Shown here piece by piece: positions 53,896 through 64,000 of a stretch of DNA of 64,000 nucleotides (its first letter is position 1; each line of letters opens with the position of its first letter). The notes under the pieces are model-generated. The model was given only the letters and a program-made list of their open reading frames with translations. It was not told the DNA's origin and ran no database searches. The position numbers and the translations under genes were made by a program. This stretch comes from Pterobdella sp. o SKG-2022 (Eukaryota > Annelida > Clitellata > Hirudinida > Piscicolidae): NCBI GenBank assembly GCA_964035795.1, contig OZ038322.1:13160038-13224037 (forward strand), read 5' to 3'.

Positions 53896-54667
53896 TTAAC
53901 CTTTATGCCTGTGTAAAAATGTCAGAGCATCCTTCACCACTCTCATCGTGTTCATTTTCATTTTCAACTTCCATGACTGAATAATGCATAGAATTGGTCT
54001 AACTACTTCTTCTTTTGTTAGAGACATTGCCTATTGATTAGTTTTGAATTTCTATAAGCAAAATTAAAAAATGTTTATCGAAGCATTGCAAAACTATGGG
54101 GCATTCATTTGATATTGTAAATTTCCATAATTATTCAAAGATCAATTTTGTCCTTAAGCAAACAAATATATTGTTTTATTTACTCATACTTTTCATAATG
54201 ATTCAATAATATTTTGACAACATAATGAACTGGAGCCTCTAACAATCGTCATACTAAATATTGCGATTTTCTATCCTTCGTTTATTAAAAAGGTTTTTCA
54301 AAACTAAAGAATTTCTCAAAAAGATAAAAATCGATGATGAGACTTGAAAATAGCACAAAATAATTGAGACGACAGTCTACCTTATTGCACTCTTCAATCC
54401 GCTTTGTAGTATGGACATCATCATCGCGCACTTCCCACCACCACAGTTCCCCCTCAATGTATCGCTGAGTGTCGCTTTTAATCCCTCTTAGGAGTTCAAA
54501 ATCATCAATTGAATTCAATTTTATACAACGTCTGATTGTTTTAATTTGTATAAACACGTTTATAACCCAAAAAAGCCTTTTTTGGTTCCGTAGTCATACA
54601 CAAAAAAAATGCCGGTCGTTGAAAGTTGAAATATGACGATGGAGAAAATAAACATAGAAGGATCCAT
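53896..54667 (-). CDS. possible secreted protein of 128 residues, three exons
   Basis: Not recognised. Exons on the minus strand: 54667-54567, 54531-54381, 54030-53896. The start MDPSMFIFSIVIFQLSTTG is a plausible signal peptide. Exon 2 is well mixed in composition (RCIKLNSIDDFELLRGIKSD, then IEGELWWWEVRDDD and TKRIEECNK) and exon 3 continues in phase 0 (SLTKEEVVRPILCIIQSW ... RVVKDALTFLHRHKG, stop). Three cysteines. Splice edges are normal (GG/GTTATA..CAG, AAG/GTAGAC..TAG), but intron 1 is only 35 bases, short for an animal. The middle exon is the strongest evidence. It may be a lineage-specific secreted or helical signalling protein; that is a guess. Confidence 0.42.
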
Positions 54668-57575
54668 CTTGTTATAAAAAGCAAGCTGTCAAGCTATGAG
54701 CTACTTTGCTTGGAACTTATCATTTATAAATAGTCGATATTATTCAGATTTTAATTAAATTATTAAATTATCCTTTTAATGATAAATTGTATCTAATTTT
54801 AGTTTTAAAAAAGAATATTTGTCTTTTCCAAAATGATAATTGTTTCTAAAAATACGTGACGTAATGTTTATATGATGATTCATGTAAACAAATATATACT
54901 ATTTAATTAATTTATTTTTTAAGAAGTCATGTCTTTTATTGAAAAAAAATACAGGAACCAATAGTTATAATAATTGAAAAAAAAATATAATAAATGAGTG
55001 ACATTTTAAAAATAATTATTTTTAACTATTGTTTCAAAAAGTAAACTTGAATTTAGTAAAATGAGATACTAAGTAACCACAAAAAAAAATTTTTTGTATA
55101 TTCTAATAGAAAACTAAACTTTTGTGAAACTGTCTATGTTGTCAAATATATAATGGATAATTAAAAGCTTGTATTGTCAAATAATAAAGTTTAAAAACCG
55201 TTGTTATTTGCTTTAATCTTGTAATTGAAAATCGTTATCTAGATGCTTATTTAAAACTAAAGTCATTATGAAAGCAAAAATTATATTTTACTATTTTTTA
55301 AATATGATGATGGCAAAAACAGTGTGTTCGAAGCCTTATAAAAAAGAACAGAGCTGGTGAGTTAGACTTCTTCTCTTTCAGAAAAATACTCCTTTGTTCT
55401 TTGGAGACTTCTGCTAGTTTCCCAGGAGTCCCTGATTATAAACATTCTTGAATTTTTTATTTGAGTTTTTACGTTTTTCAAGTTGAAATAATAAAGTTTG
55501 ATAGTTTTCAACAGTTTTGAAACTTAAAAATATTAGATAAAGTTGTTGAAAATCTCAAAAAAATGTTGTTTTTTGTAAGCCATACAAGTGGAAGCTTGAA
55601 ATTTTTATGCAACTACAAAAAATTGTTTAAAGATTCGAACTTAAAAATGTATTGATACAAAAAAAACTGCTTACACGGTTGACTTTGATAGGAGCAGCTA
55701 AAGTTAAGCTAAAAATAAATAGGTTAAAATAACTTGATGATGTAAGTTAGACTTGAAAAAAGCTTCCTTTGTGTGTTTACCTCACGACTTGAGTTTATTA
55801 AAGATAACTTGACTTGAATTCAATCGAGCTATTTGAATTAAACTGCTACATTTAGATTTTTATTTGTTAAATTTTTTACCCCAAGTTTTAGGGCAATTAG
55901 CAACAAGTATTTTTGGTTTATTGATGTAAAGACTCGTCTCTATAATAGATGCTATTACTTTAAAATTACGTTCAGAAAGGATGCAAAATACCGTAACAAA
56001 ATAGTTGTTTTCTAAACGAGAGGATATTTTTTCTATAATTACAGATGTTTTCATGCAGTATGAACGGTACAATGTGATAAAATGTCCTTGAATAGAAGCA
56101 TATGAAAATATTGATAGCATTAAAAACGAAAACTCGGGCTTAAATTAATAGAAAAATATTTTACTTATTCACATATTGAATAAATATAGTCTATTAAATA
56201 TTCATAAACAAAAAATTTAATAGATTAAGGGTTTTTAAAGTGTATGAACTAGAAATTAATTTTAAGTAAAACTTCACTCATAAATCTTGTTCACTGGAGA
56301 TACATAGCGTAACCGAAAACGCAGTTAGGACGTCCTACTGATCTACTTTATAGTACCTTGTCCAATGAAATCTCCATGAATGGCTTTTAATCGCATTCAG
56401 TATACATGCGTAAATTATTTTTTTTATTCTTATATGTAGTTTATTATAAAATTAATATTTATTAAATGTTTCACTACCGAATTTAAACGCATTTTTTAGA
56501 TATATTTGATGAACAGAATTTCGATGTTGTTTGGCTTGTTGCTCACCGATTGTTGTCCCTCTAAGCAGCCGAGGTGTTCTTAATAGCGTTAGCTTGTTTT
56601 GCTGACAGAGTTTCTTACATGGGAGAAAAAAAATATAATATACTAACTTCTAGTAAATTACATTGTAATCTAAATTTTACTTACGGAAAGCTTCTCATCA
56701 TTGAAAAATATTTCAACATCACGTTCTACCTTTTATGAGAGTTGAGGTATTTTAGTACTAAGTCTATAAGAAAACCAGACTATGACGCAAAGGTCAAAAT
56801 TTTTCTGTAAAACCCCACCATGGAACACAAAAACTTAATAAAAAAATGAGTATTTTGACTGAAAGTAAGAAAAAAATATTGATACAATAAACAACACGTA
56901 GACTAAATTTAAACTGTTATAGCATAGTTTGAACCAGCTGCTAAATCTGTGATCAAAAGTTATCTCTGAGCATTACTAAATTATCAAAATTTTAGGTAAC
57001 GACAAAGGTCTACCATTACCTGTAAATTTTCATGCTTTATAAATATATTAAAATTTCTAGAGTTTTTATTAATCGTATGAAAAATGGAAAAAAATTGTTT
57101 CGAACTTTAATCAGTGTACGATGTTATTTGAAAGGTGAACTTTAGTTTTAAAGACGCACCTAATAATTTCATCTTACTTATAAGCTCAAATTAAAAAAAG
57201 TTTCATACATTTAGTGAAAATTTAAAATCCTTTATTTGTATATAATTTAATATAAGTTCATTGAATGTTTCATAAATTTATTAAGGGGTTTAAACAATAA
57301 AGTTTAAATTAAAATAATTTATATTTTGGTTTTTAAAAATGTATATATGCATGAATGAGCTTATTGAGTCAAAACGCCTTCTATAAGTCGTAATAGTACA
57401 ATACACTGTATACATGGTAGTGTAAACAAAAAGCTGTTATATAAAAACTATCAGTTTTTATCACGTATCACATAAAATAAGTTAAATATTTGGTTGTTTC
57501 AAATTTTTGAGACTTTTGCGTTTTGGTGAAGATATTATCTTGAAAATTTTGATTATTTTAAAAATCTGGATAAGA
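54668..57575. other. intergenic stretch before the lectin receptor
   Basis: About 2.9 kb of AT-rich DNA. A minus-strand open frame at 56120-55860 shows no family. No repeat with a clear second copy was found. The lectin promoter should be at the right end. Confidence 0.55.
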
Positions 57576-60500
57576 ATGAAAAGGTTTTCAACCTTTCTAT
57601 TGTTACTTTTTTTTTTGCGTAGTTCAAAAGGTGGGCAACTTATATTACTTTCAATATAATATTTATCTCAATGAACTGTGATTACAGCATCAATTGGTTA
57701 TGTGGATGTTAATGGTTGTCCTGTTTATACCCATATTAGTATGAAAAAGTTTGGAAATTTGTGTTACCAATTTGTACCTTATGAAAAGTATTGGAATGAA
57801 GCAGATTCTTTTTGTAAAAAAGTAAACAATTCTTTTTTTACATTTGAAGACATTAACTTATTTTTCATTATTACTAATTTTTAAAATTGTCTTTAGGGTA
57901 GAGGTAGATTGGTAAAGGTTAATAACTCAAAAACAAATGATTTCATTATCAAAAGGTATTGTATTTACTAATTATTCAAGTCATCTTTTTTCAAAGAATT
58001 ATTTTTACTAGTTTGAATGAAATGCAAGATTGGACAAACAATGGTGTATGGATAGGGTTGAATGATTTACAACATGAAGGAACTTGGATGTGGTCTAATA
58101 AAAAAAACAGTGAGTATATGTTTGCTTATCATTGGTTTTCAATGTTATAATTAAATTCTAAATATTGAAATACTCAGAAGATGAAGAGCCCCTGGATCAG
58201 TGTTTTAGCTACTGGGGTTCTAAACCTATTGGATCTTTACTATGGGATATAACAGATTGTGTGAGAATGTCTAGAGGGTGGGGAGATTGGAAGTGGTATG
58301 AGACTGCATGTTATACATACAACTGGAAATACAGATTTATTTGCCAATATGATGGTTTGTATAATGGCATATTGCAACGCCAAACTTTCATTTCTTTTGG
58401 TTTTTTCTCTGCCTTTGACACAATTAATCACTCACTCCTACTTGAAAATCTTGATTCTTTTTTGGATTACCACTTATTTTTATACTGGTTTTTGTGAAAA
58501 ATTTTCTTCTCTTTTGCATTCAGTGTTTTTCAAAATTCTGCTTTTGGTTTTCTTTTTTTTACTCTTCATACTCCTTGTCTTATCAAATCCTTTTCTTTTC
58601 ACAATCAGCATTTTGCTGATAATACTTGCATCTGAACTTTTCATTTATTCAAATTTCAAGCAACTGTTCTTTTGTATCAATTTACACCATTTTTGAGTAA
58701 CTCCATGTTTCTTGAACTCAATACTTAAATTTAATTTATTTATCTTACATAAGTCTAAATCACTTTTTTCTTCTCATAACAACATTCCCTAATCTTATTC
58801 ATCTTTAATAACCTATTAAGAGTCTTGGATTTTTCTCAATTTTCTTTTCTCTTTTTAACCTCAAATTTGTCTGTTGCCTTCTATCAACTATGCCACATTA
58901 AAAAAATTGCATCTTGACGATGCTTCTCAAAATACTTTTCTGCTACCATGTTTTTTTGTCTCGACTACTGTAACTTTTTTACTAAAAGTTTTCAATTGTA
59001 AATTTTATTTTTTTTAATTTTTTCATTACCCCCATGTACCGCCGTGTAGGTTAAGAACGTACTCTATCTTCATCATCAGGCTGTTAGAGTTGGTCTTAGG
59101 ATGTTTCTTTACAGATTAAGAACTTGTCCTAAGAACCTAGCCTGATCAGAGCACACTGATGAAACAGTCTGTGTGAGGTCCTCCAAAAAAATTATCTTGA
59201 AACAAGATAAAATTAGTAAGCCCAGAGGATTACTGGAAGACAGGAAAGGGTCGTTTATATTTGTACCCTGAAAGGGTAGCAGCCCCACCAACTAGCAGGC
59301 CTAAACGCTGGGGCGTAGATTCCTTTTAATGTTATGCTTTGGACACGTGCCTTTTAACGTCATGCCCAGAACCATAAATTTTATCTTCTTACTAGTCATC
59401 GACTGTACTTTCCACATGTTTTTCTACACTCCTAAATACTTTCATATTTTTCCATCTTTTACAAACCTTTACTGGCTCCATCTTCGATATTTTTTTTTTT
59501 ATAAAATCTGCTCTTTGATGTTCAAAATCTCAATTTCTAAATTTTTTTGGTAACTTTTTAACCCTATATTACCTTCTCAGTGTGTGTAGTAAGATCTTCT
59601 CGGTAGAGCATCAGACTTTTAAGAGCTGAATCCTCAAGTCATCCGCTATTTTTTATCCTCATCTGCCGTTCTTCTGCTAAATATGCTTTTTCTGACCCCA
59701 GTCCCTTCTTTTAGAAAATCGATTTTTTCCATTTAAACTTTTCACTACCTTCTTTATTTCTAAAATATTGATTTTTTTTCAAGCGGTTCGTAGCAGATGA
59801 CCTCTGAACAGTGCGAAAGTGGAATTAAATAATTTTGTTAAATTGAATTAGACAATGAATAATATAAATTTCGTTTCACACAGTAATAAAGCCATTTTTT
59901 ACGGTTTCATTGATTATATCACCATTTTTTCAAATATTCTGGATATTTTATCTGCTAATATACTTTCAAAAATACTAAATTATGAAATTTATCAAATATT
60001 TTCAGCTATAGACACACATCCTATTCAAGCACAAAGTAATTCAAAGTTTTATTTTTCACACTAGTTAAATAATCCACAATTGAGGATGCATTCAATTTTT
60101 TTTGAACATTGTCATATTTATAAATTAAATATCAAAATTTGGAGTGATATTTATATGCTTTATTTGAGGTTATCTTAAAAAGCGTATTTTCAATTTATGA
60201 TTGTTTAAACTTACATTCCAGTATTTACATAATGGCTCAAACCCAACTTTTCAATAATTTTTTGTATTCGATTTTTTTTAATCCTTCTGGGTTAATTTAC
60301 GGTCGGTTTTGTCCTTATACCATAACAATCTTATAACAGTAGACTTCATTGTCAGTTATCGACTGTCTGATATATTGATAACCTCGTTGTCACTTGCTTT
60401 TCCAAGTCATTTTTTGTAGAATCTACTTATCGTTAGTATCAGCTTTTATAGCAACAAGATCGAATCTTTCGAGCCGTATTTTTTTCGTTTTGTTTTAATA

Positions 60501-62284
60501 TTTATTTTAAATTGAAAATGCTCGTTCAAAAAAATTTCATTTTTCACATGGTTTCACCCCATGCATGTTTGTATGCATAGATCGGAAAATTTTTATAGTT
60601 TGAAAAACATGAAAAATGATGGTGATGAATATCTCTCATTGTGCAATACAGTACTAGGACACTAAAGTTCACAATTTGATTAAATAACAGACCTTCAGGC
60701 TGGAAAAAAAGAAACGGCACAAACATCTTTTGAAGGTTAGGGCATATTTTTGGTTATATTTTCACCAATTTAATTATAACTAATATTTTTTCCAAACAAT
60801 TATAACTATTCATGTTTTTGTTTAACACTTATAACTTCATATTTTTATCGAAAAACTATAACTATTAATATTTTTTTAAACTATTATGACATTTCGGTGC
60901 TGTCGATCAAAAAATAGTTGTGTAAACGAGTTAACTGTAAATTGATCAAGTAAAATTTCGGCCGGTGTGCGGGTGGTCGCATCAGACGACACGATTACAT
61001 TTTCTACTGATAAAGTAATGGACGCTTGTCAGTTTGATCATCCACCTGTTTCCGCTGATATTTGCTTACTACCTCACTTATTTGATCGCCCAAATACTAA
61101 TGATCCAGACGAGCTTCAAGTAGCTTTGAGGTCTTTTTCTTTTAGTAGTAGGACAGAAATTGATGGTTTAAGACCTGGGCACTTGAAAGACCTTTCTTCA
61201 TCTTTAAATTTTGAAGCTAGGTAAACTTAACCGAATCAACTTTTTCAACCATTGAAATATATTGTTAAAAGACTTTCTTCTTAGTTTTGCGAGCTACTAT
61301 TTGAAATTGAATTAGACAATAATAATTATAATTTTGTATTAAACGACGAGAAAGCAATTTTTACGACTTAATTGATTATATAGTTACTTTTAACTATTTT
61401 CTATAAATCTATCAGCCTATATTACTTTAAATGAAATGTTATATTATGAACAAAATATTTTCAGGACTTGATACACACCCTAATCAAACACAAAGTAAAT
61501 CAAAATTTTATCACAATAATTAAATAATCCACAATTGAGGATGCATTCAATTTTTTTTGAACATTGTCATATTTATAAATTAAATATCAAAATTTGAAAT
61601 GCTAATTATAGCCTTTTTTTGAGGTTAGCCTGGTTTATCTCATAATGACATGGAATCTTATTTTCAATTTATGATTTTTAAATACAAATTTTTATGTATA
61701 TATTTTTCAAATCAAACATTTTAATGCGTTTTTATATTTTAAGTTTTTTATTCATCTTGGTATGATGTTAATTTACGACCTACTTTGTCCTTGTATCATA
61801 ACAATCTTATAACAGAAGGGTTCAATGGTAGTTATCGTTTTTTTTCCATTAATGGCTATGTTTATATTTGTCATAGCTAAGTCTTGGAGCAATTTTCAGA
61901 TTCATCCAAGCTTTTGGCCATTTTTCTCGTTCTAGTTATCATCTTGCTTGGGTTTTCTCTGCTTGTGATTTACAGACAAAGGTTTTTTAGTTTTTATGTA
62001 TGCGTCAAGTTAAACATTTTTGAGATTAATCATCTATTTAAATGATACATTTATACAGAAAGGCCGGACTCCATAATCAATTGTATTATGGGCAAAGTAA
62101 GCCTAATAAACTTTCTTGGTCATCAAACGAAAAGGACTTACCTGAAAACATCGAAAATATAAAAAACCAAAAACGTTGTGAGAATTTGTATACTTTGCCT
62201 AATAATCTTATGCCTATAAAAGAAGAAAGAGGGCTGAAAGGTTATGCTGATGAAAGCGAAGCCATTTACGAACAAATTGGCTAG
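57576..62284 (+). CDS. C-type lectin single-pass membrane receptor with tyrosine-containing tail
   Basis: Seven exons: 57576-57630, 57688-57821, 57897-57955, 58012-58109, 58178-58354, 61900-61981, 62059-62284; 276 residues, and every junction keeps phase. Exon 1 encodes the signal peptide MKRFSTFLLLLFFLRSSK. Residues of about 28-172 are the lectin domain: NGCPVYT, GNLCYQFVPYEKYWNEADSFC, VWIGLNDLQHEGTWMWS (WIGL box), DEEPLDQC (an EPL in place of the usual EPN/QPD sugar triplet) and WKWYETACYTYNWKYRFICQ. Exon 6 encodes the membrane helix (LLAIFLVLVIILLGFSLLVI) followed by basic YRQRK. The 75-residue tail has tyrosines 211, 212, 246, 264 and 272; the last is in IYEQI. The role is presumably extracellular recognition with intracellular signalling or endocytosis. 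The join across the 3.5-kb fifth intron rests on phase and domain logic, not on homology. Confidence 0.72.
58395..59560 (+). mobile_element. non-LTR retrotransposon reverse-transcriptase relic in lectin intron 5
   Basis: SAFDTINHSLLL (the conserved AFDTvdH block), then a decayed LHTPCLIKSF segment and HFADNTCI at the place of the catalytic YADD box, then NLSVAFYQLCHIKKI and LDYCNFFTKS, and at the end SFTNLYWLHLRYFFFYKICS matching the 'LHWLPv-yRi-fKi' block. Frames shift repeatedly and the catalytic second D is lost (ADN), so it is dead. An unrelated segment at about 59000-59330 seems to be inserted into it. The element is in the sense direction of the lectin gene. Confidence 0.8.
59575..59840 (+). 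mobile_element. possible second SINE type or LINE 3' end
   Basis: 'tctcggtagagcatcagac' followed by TTT and 'gctgaatcctcaagtc' resembles a tRNA-Lys-like head with A and B boxes, different from the SINE at 36.4 and 42.3 kb. A tail 'ctgaacagtgcgaaagtgg' plus 'aattaaataa' follows. It could also be the 3' end of the LINE in front of it. Confidence 0.45.
59845..60360 (+). repeat. direct repeat, copy 1
   Basis: About 515 bases recurring at 61303-61835. The best-conserved core is 'cacaattgaggatgcattc' followed by a stretch ending 'ttaaattaaatatcaaaat'; the end shares 'cataacaatcttataacag'. Noncoding. Confidence 0.75.
60967..61224 (+). mobile_element. non-LTR reverse-transcriptase N-terminal fragment
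   Basis: Reads HPPVSADICLLPHLFDRPNT, then ELQVALRSFSFSSRTEIDGL and RPGHLKDLSSS. The block 'a---f--gs--g-DGLRPqHLKDL' marks the start of the polymerase domain in a LINE family. It stops at 61224. It is a different part from the relic at 58.4 kb and sits between the two direct repeats. Confidence 0.75.
61303..61835 (+). repeat. direct repeat, copy 2
   Basis: Second copy of 59845-60360, 1.46 kb away and in the same direction; it ends shortly before the lectin membrane exon. Divergence outside the core indicates an old duplication. Confidence 0.75.
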
Positions 62285-64000
62285 AAGCTTCTAATTCAAA
62301 ATAGAAGTATTGGAACTAACTTAAAAACTTTATCTTAATTGAATGATTCATTTGATATTAATTTAAACATCAAACATTTTTCTATAAAGACTATGTACTC
62401 ATTATTCTGTTCAGTTTGTATATTTCTATTAAAATATTTTTCTAATCGTTGTTTTCAATTTTTTTGTATTCAAAAGTGTCTTAATCTTTCCTGTTATAAC
62501 GCTATTTATTGGAATTTTAGTTTATTGAATCAAGCGTGTTTTATATTTTTGTCCGAATATTTTCAATAGTGGTTAATTTTAATATTTTGTATTCAAAAGT
62601 GTCTTCATTTTTTATTTTAGACCACTATTCAAATTTGATAAATCAAAAACTGCTTAAAGACCAAGTAAAAATTCTATTGGTTGAAACTCGAGTAAAGGGT
62701 TCCATCAAAATGTTTTTAAACTACTTCTAATATTTCACATGTTAAGACCTTTTGTATTGAGATTTCATGCTTCGGAGTTTTATTGGTACTAATTTATTTT
62801 TATTTTCTATTTTAAATGAAATACCTAGTCGTTCTTTTAGGTAATCACCACTTTTGATTTTGATCGCTTGGGTATCTTCATAATAATAGGGGAATATAAT
62901 AATATATATCCCTGATATACAAAAAGAAGACACATTATAACTAAATGCCTGATTAGTTTAGAATAAGCCTGAAAATTTCTTTATTTACAATAGAAAAACT
63001 TGATTTCATAGTACAGCCTCGATGATGTAAATGAATGATATAAAAAATGGCTTGCTGGAGTTAATACAATATCAATAATAAGATAGATAGATTAAACATT
63101 AATTAGCAATTGTCAAATTTTAATCCAATTAATAAAATTTAGTTGAAATACATGTTTTGATTAAAAACTCATTCAGAGGAAAAAGATTTTGTCAAAAGTA
63201 AGATTTAGATTGTATTCAGTAATCTTAAAAATATATTTTATTTTATCTTTTCAATTTAAAAAAATTATTTTTTCTAAAAGCAGAATATCAAATTTTGTCA
63301 AAAAAACTCAACTTTGAGTTTGAAAAGTTTTCATATGTGAAAATGTGAAAAATGCTTTACCTTTATTGAATACAATGGGATACCAAGTAAAAGCCTTCAT
63401 CCTTTTTTACTTCATAACTAATTCGTGAATTTTTTTAGCCGAACGAGTTTCATTGAACGATTTTGCAACACACTCTTTTTTTTTCAAATTTAATTTTTTT
63501 TATTAGTTTTGTGTTTTTCTTACCAAATTGAGTGTTTGAAATAAATGTTTATTTCCATTTTTTATTTGAATGCGTATTCTAATCCATTGCTCCAAAAAAA
63601 GCTCTTTTAAACAGGCGTTCATTTTTTTTGAAATTTCAAGTAAACAATGTTTTTCTATGAAAAATCTTTCAAAACCCTTTTAATACTTGTTTAAATTTTT
63701 CTAAATGGCTAAAATTATCCGCTGTTTACGGCAGGAATCAATCAAAAAATTTCTTTCTTATATTTTCTTTCAAAATTCACTATAAAGTATAACAAAAAGT
63801 AATAGAAAAAAATTAAGAAAAATAAAGGCTGGATAATTACAAAAATAGACATATGAACTCTTGTTGGAAAAAACAGGAACTAAAAAATATATAGGATGCC
63901 ATAAAACAAAAAAAAAGATGATAAAATAGAAAATTCAATAAAATGCGAAAAGTAAAAAATAGGTAAGTTGAGGTTGAATGAGTTGAAAGAAAAAAGACGG
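62285..64000. other. terminal intergenic stretch
   Basis: No gene recognised after the lectin stop. A 20-base segment 'tttgtattcaaaagtgtctt' occurs at about 62462 and 62588, a small local duplication. The last 160 bases become purine-rich. Confidence 0.5.

Noticed and set aside
55860..56120. 86-codon minus-strand frame, weakly like the end of a GIY-YIG retroelement
   Set aside because: Resemblance limited to a few residues, not enough to call.
58165..58497. Lectin fused to a reverse-transcriptase segment in one open frame
   Set aside because: A good donor at 58355 ends the lectin exon in the phase required by the membrane exon at 61900; the RT part is intronic read-through.
59845..61835. 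LTR retrotransposon bounded by the direct repeats
   Set aside because: The enclosed RT is of non-LTR type and no LTR ends (TG...CA), primer site or protease/integrase were seen.
62042..62284. Stand-alone small gene starting at the ATG at 62042
   Set aside because: A consensus acceptor at 62058 joins it in phase to a membrane-helix exon; better explained as the receptor tail.

Overview
The window is animal nuclear DNA: strongly AT-rich, low gene density, and genes cut into many exons by introns of about 35 to 3,500 bases. The gene set (SmgGDS, a copine, SLC38A10, kynureninase, an SLC46 carrier, an MSK1-type double kinase, a membrane C-type lectin) is metazoan. STELLO/DUF288 glycosyltransferases, decayed non-LTR retrotransposons and tRNA-derived SINEs suggest an invertebrate. 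I cannot fix the phylum. There is no bacterial operon, CRISPR array or rRNA.

Layout. 38-2533 (-): 5' nine exons of a RAP1GDS1/SmgGDS gene that runs off the left edge. It is head to head with a complete copine, 2886-7527 (+). 7528-10064: repeats, a 200-base assembly gap and a LINE fragment. 10065-14238 (+): SLC38A10 with a very charged tail. 17011-21502 (+): kynureninase lacking a recognisable last exon, followed by LINE debris to 23.3 kb. 24420-24899 (-): possible small secreted protein. 25839-27793 (+): SLC46-type carrier. 29508-33651 and 37735-40662 (-): tandem pair of STELLO-like glycosyltransferases with patchy near-identity. Between them lie a SINE and a weak unknown gene at 35.8-36.4 kb. 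41304-50782 (+): MSK1-type kinase in 24 exons. 53896-54667 (-): possible secreted protein. 57576-62284 (+): a C-type lectin with signal peptide, one transmembrane helix and a tyrosine-containing tail, whose fifth intron is packed with reverse-transcriptase relics. The rest is AT-rich DNA with foldback elements.

Exon structures were built by hand from homology, splice signals and reading phase. The total length of each complete gene divides by three, which supports the models. An unexpected number of introns (5 of about 80) can only be spliced in frame with a GC donor. The genes do not form one pathway. The functional themes are small-GTPase and kinase signalling (SmgGDS, MSK1), calcium/membrane binding (copine), solute transport (SLC38A10, SLC46), tryptophan catabolism (kynureninase), Golgi glycosylation (STELLO pair) and surface recognition (lectin).
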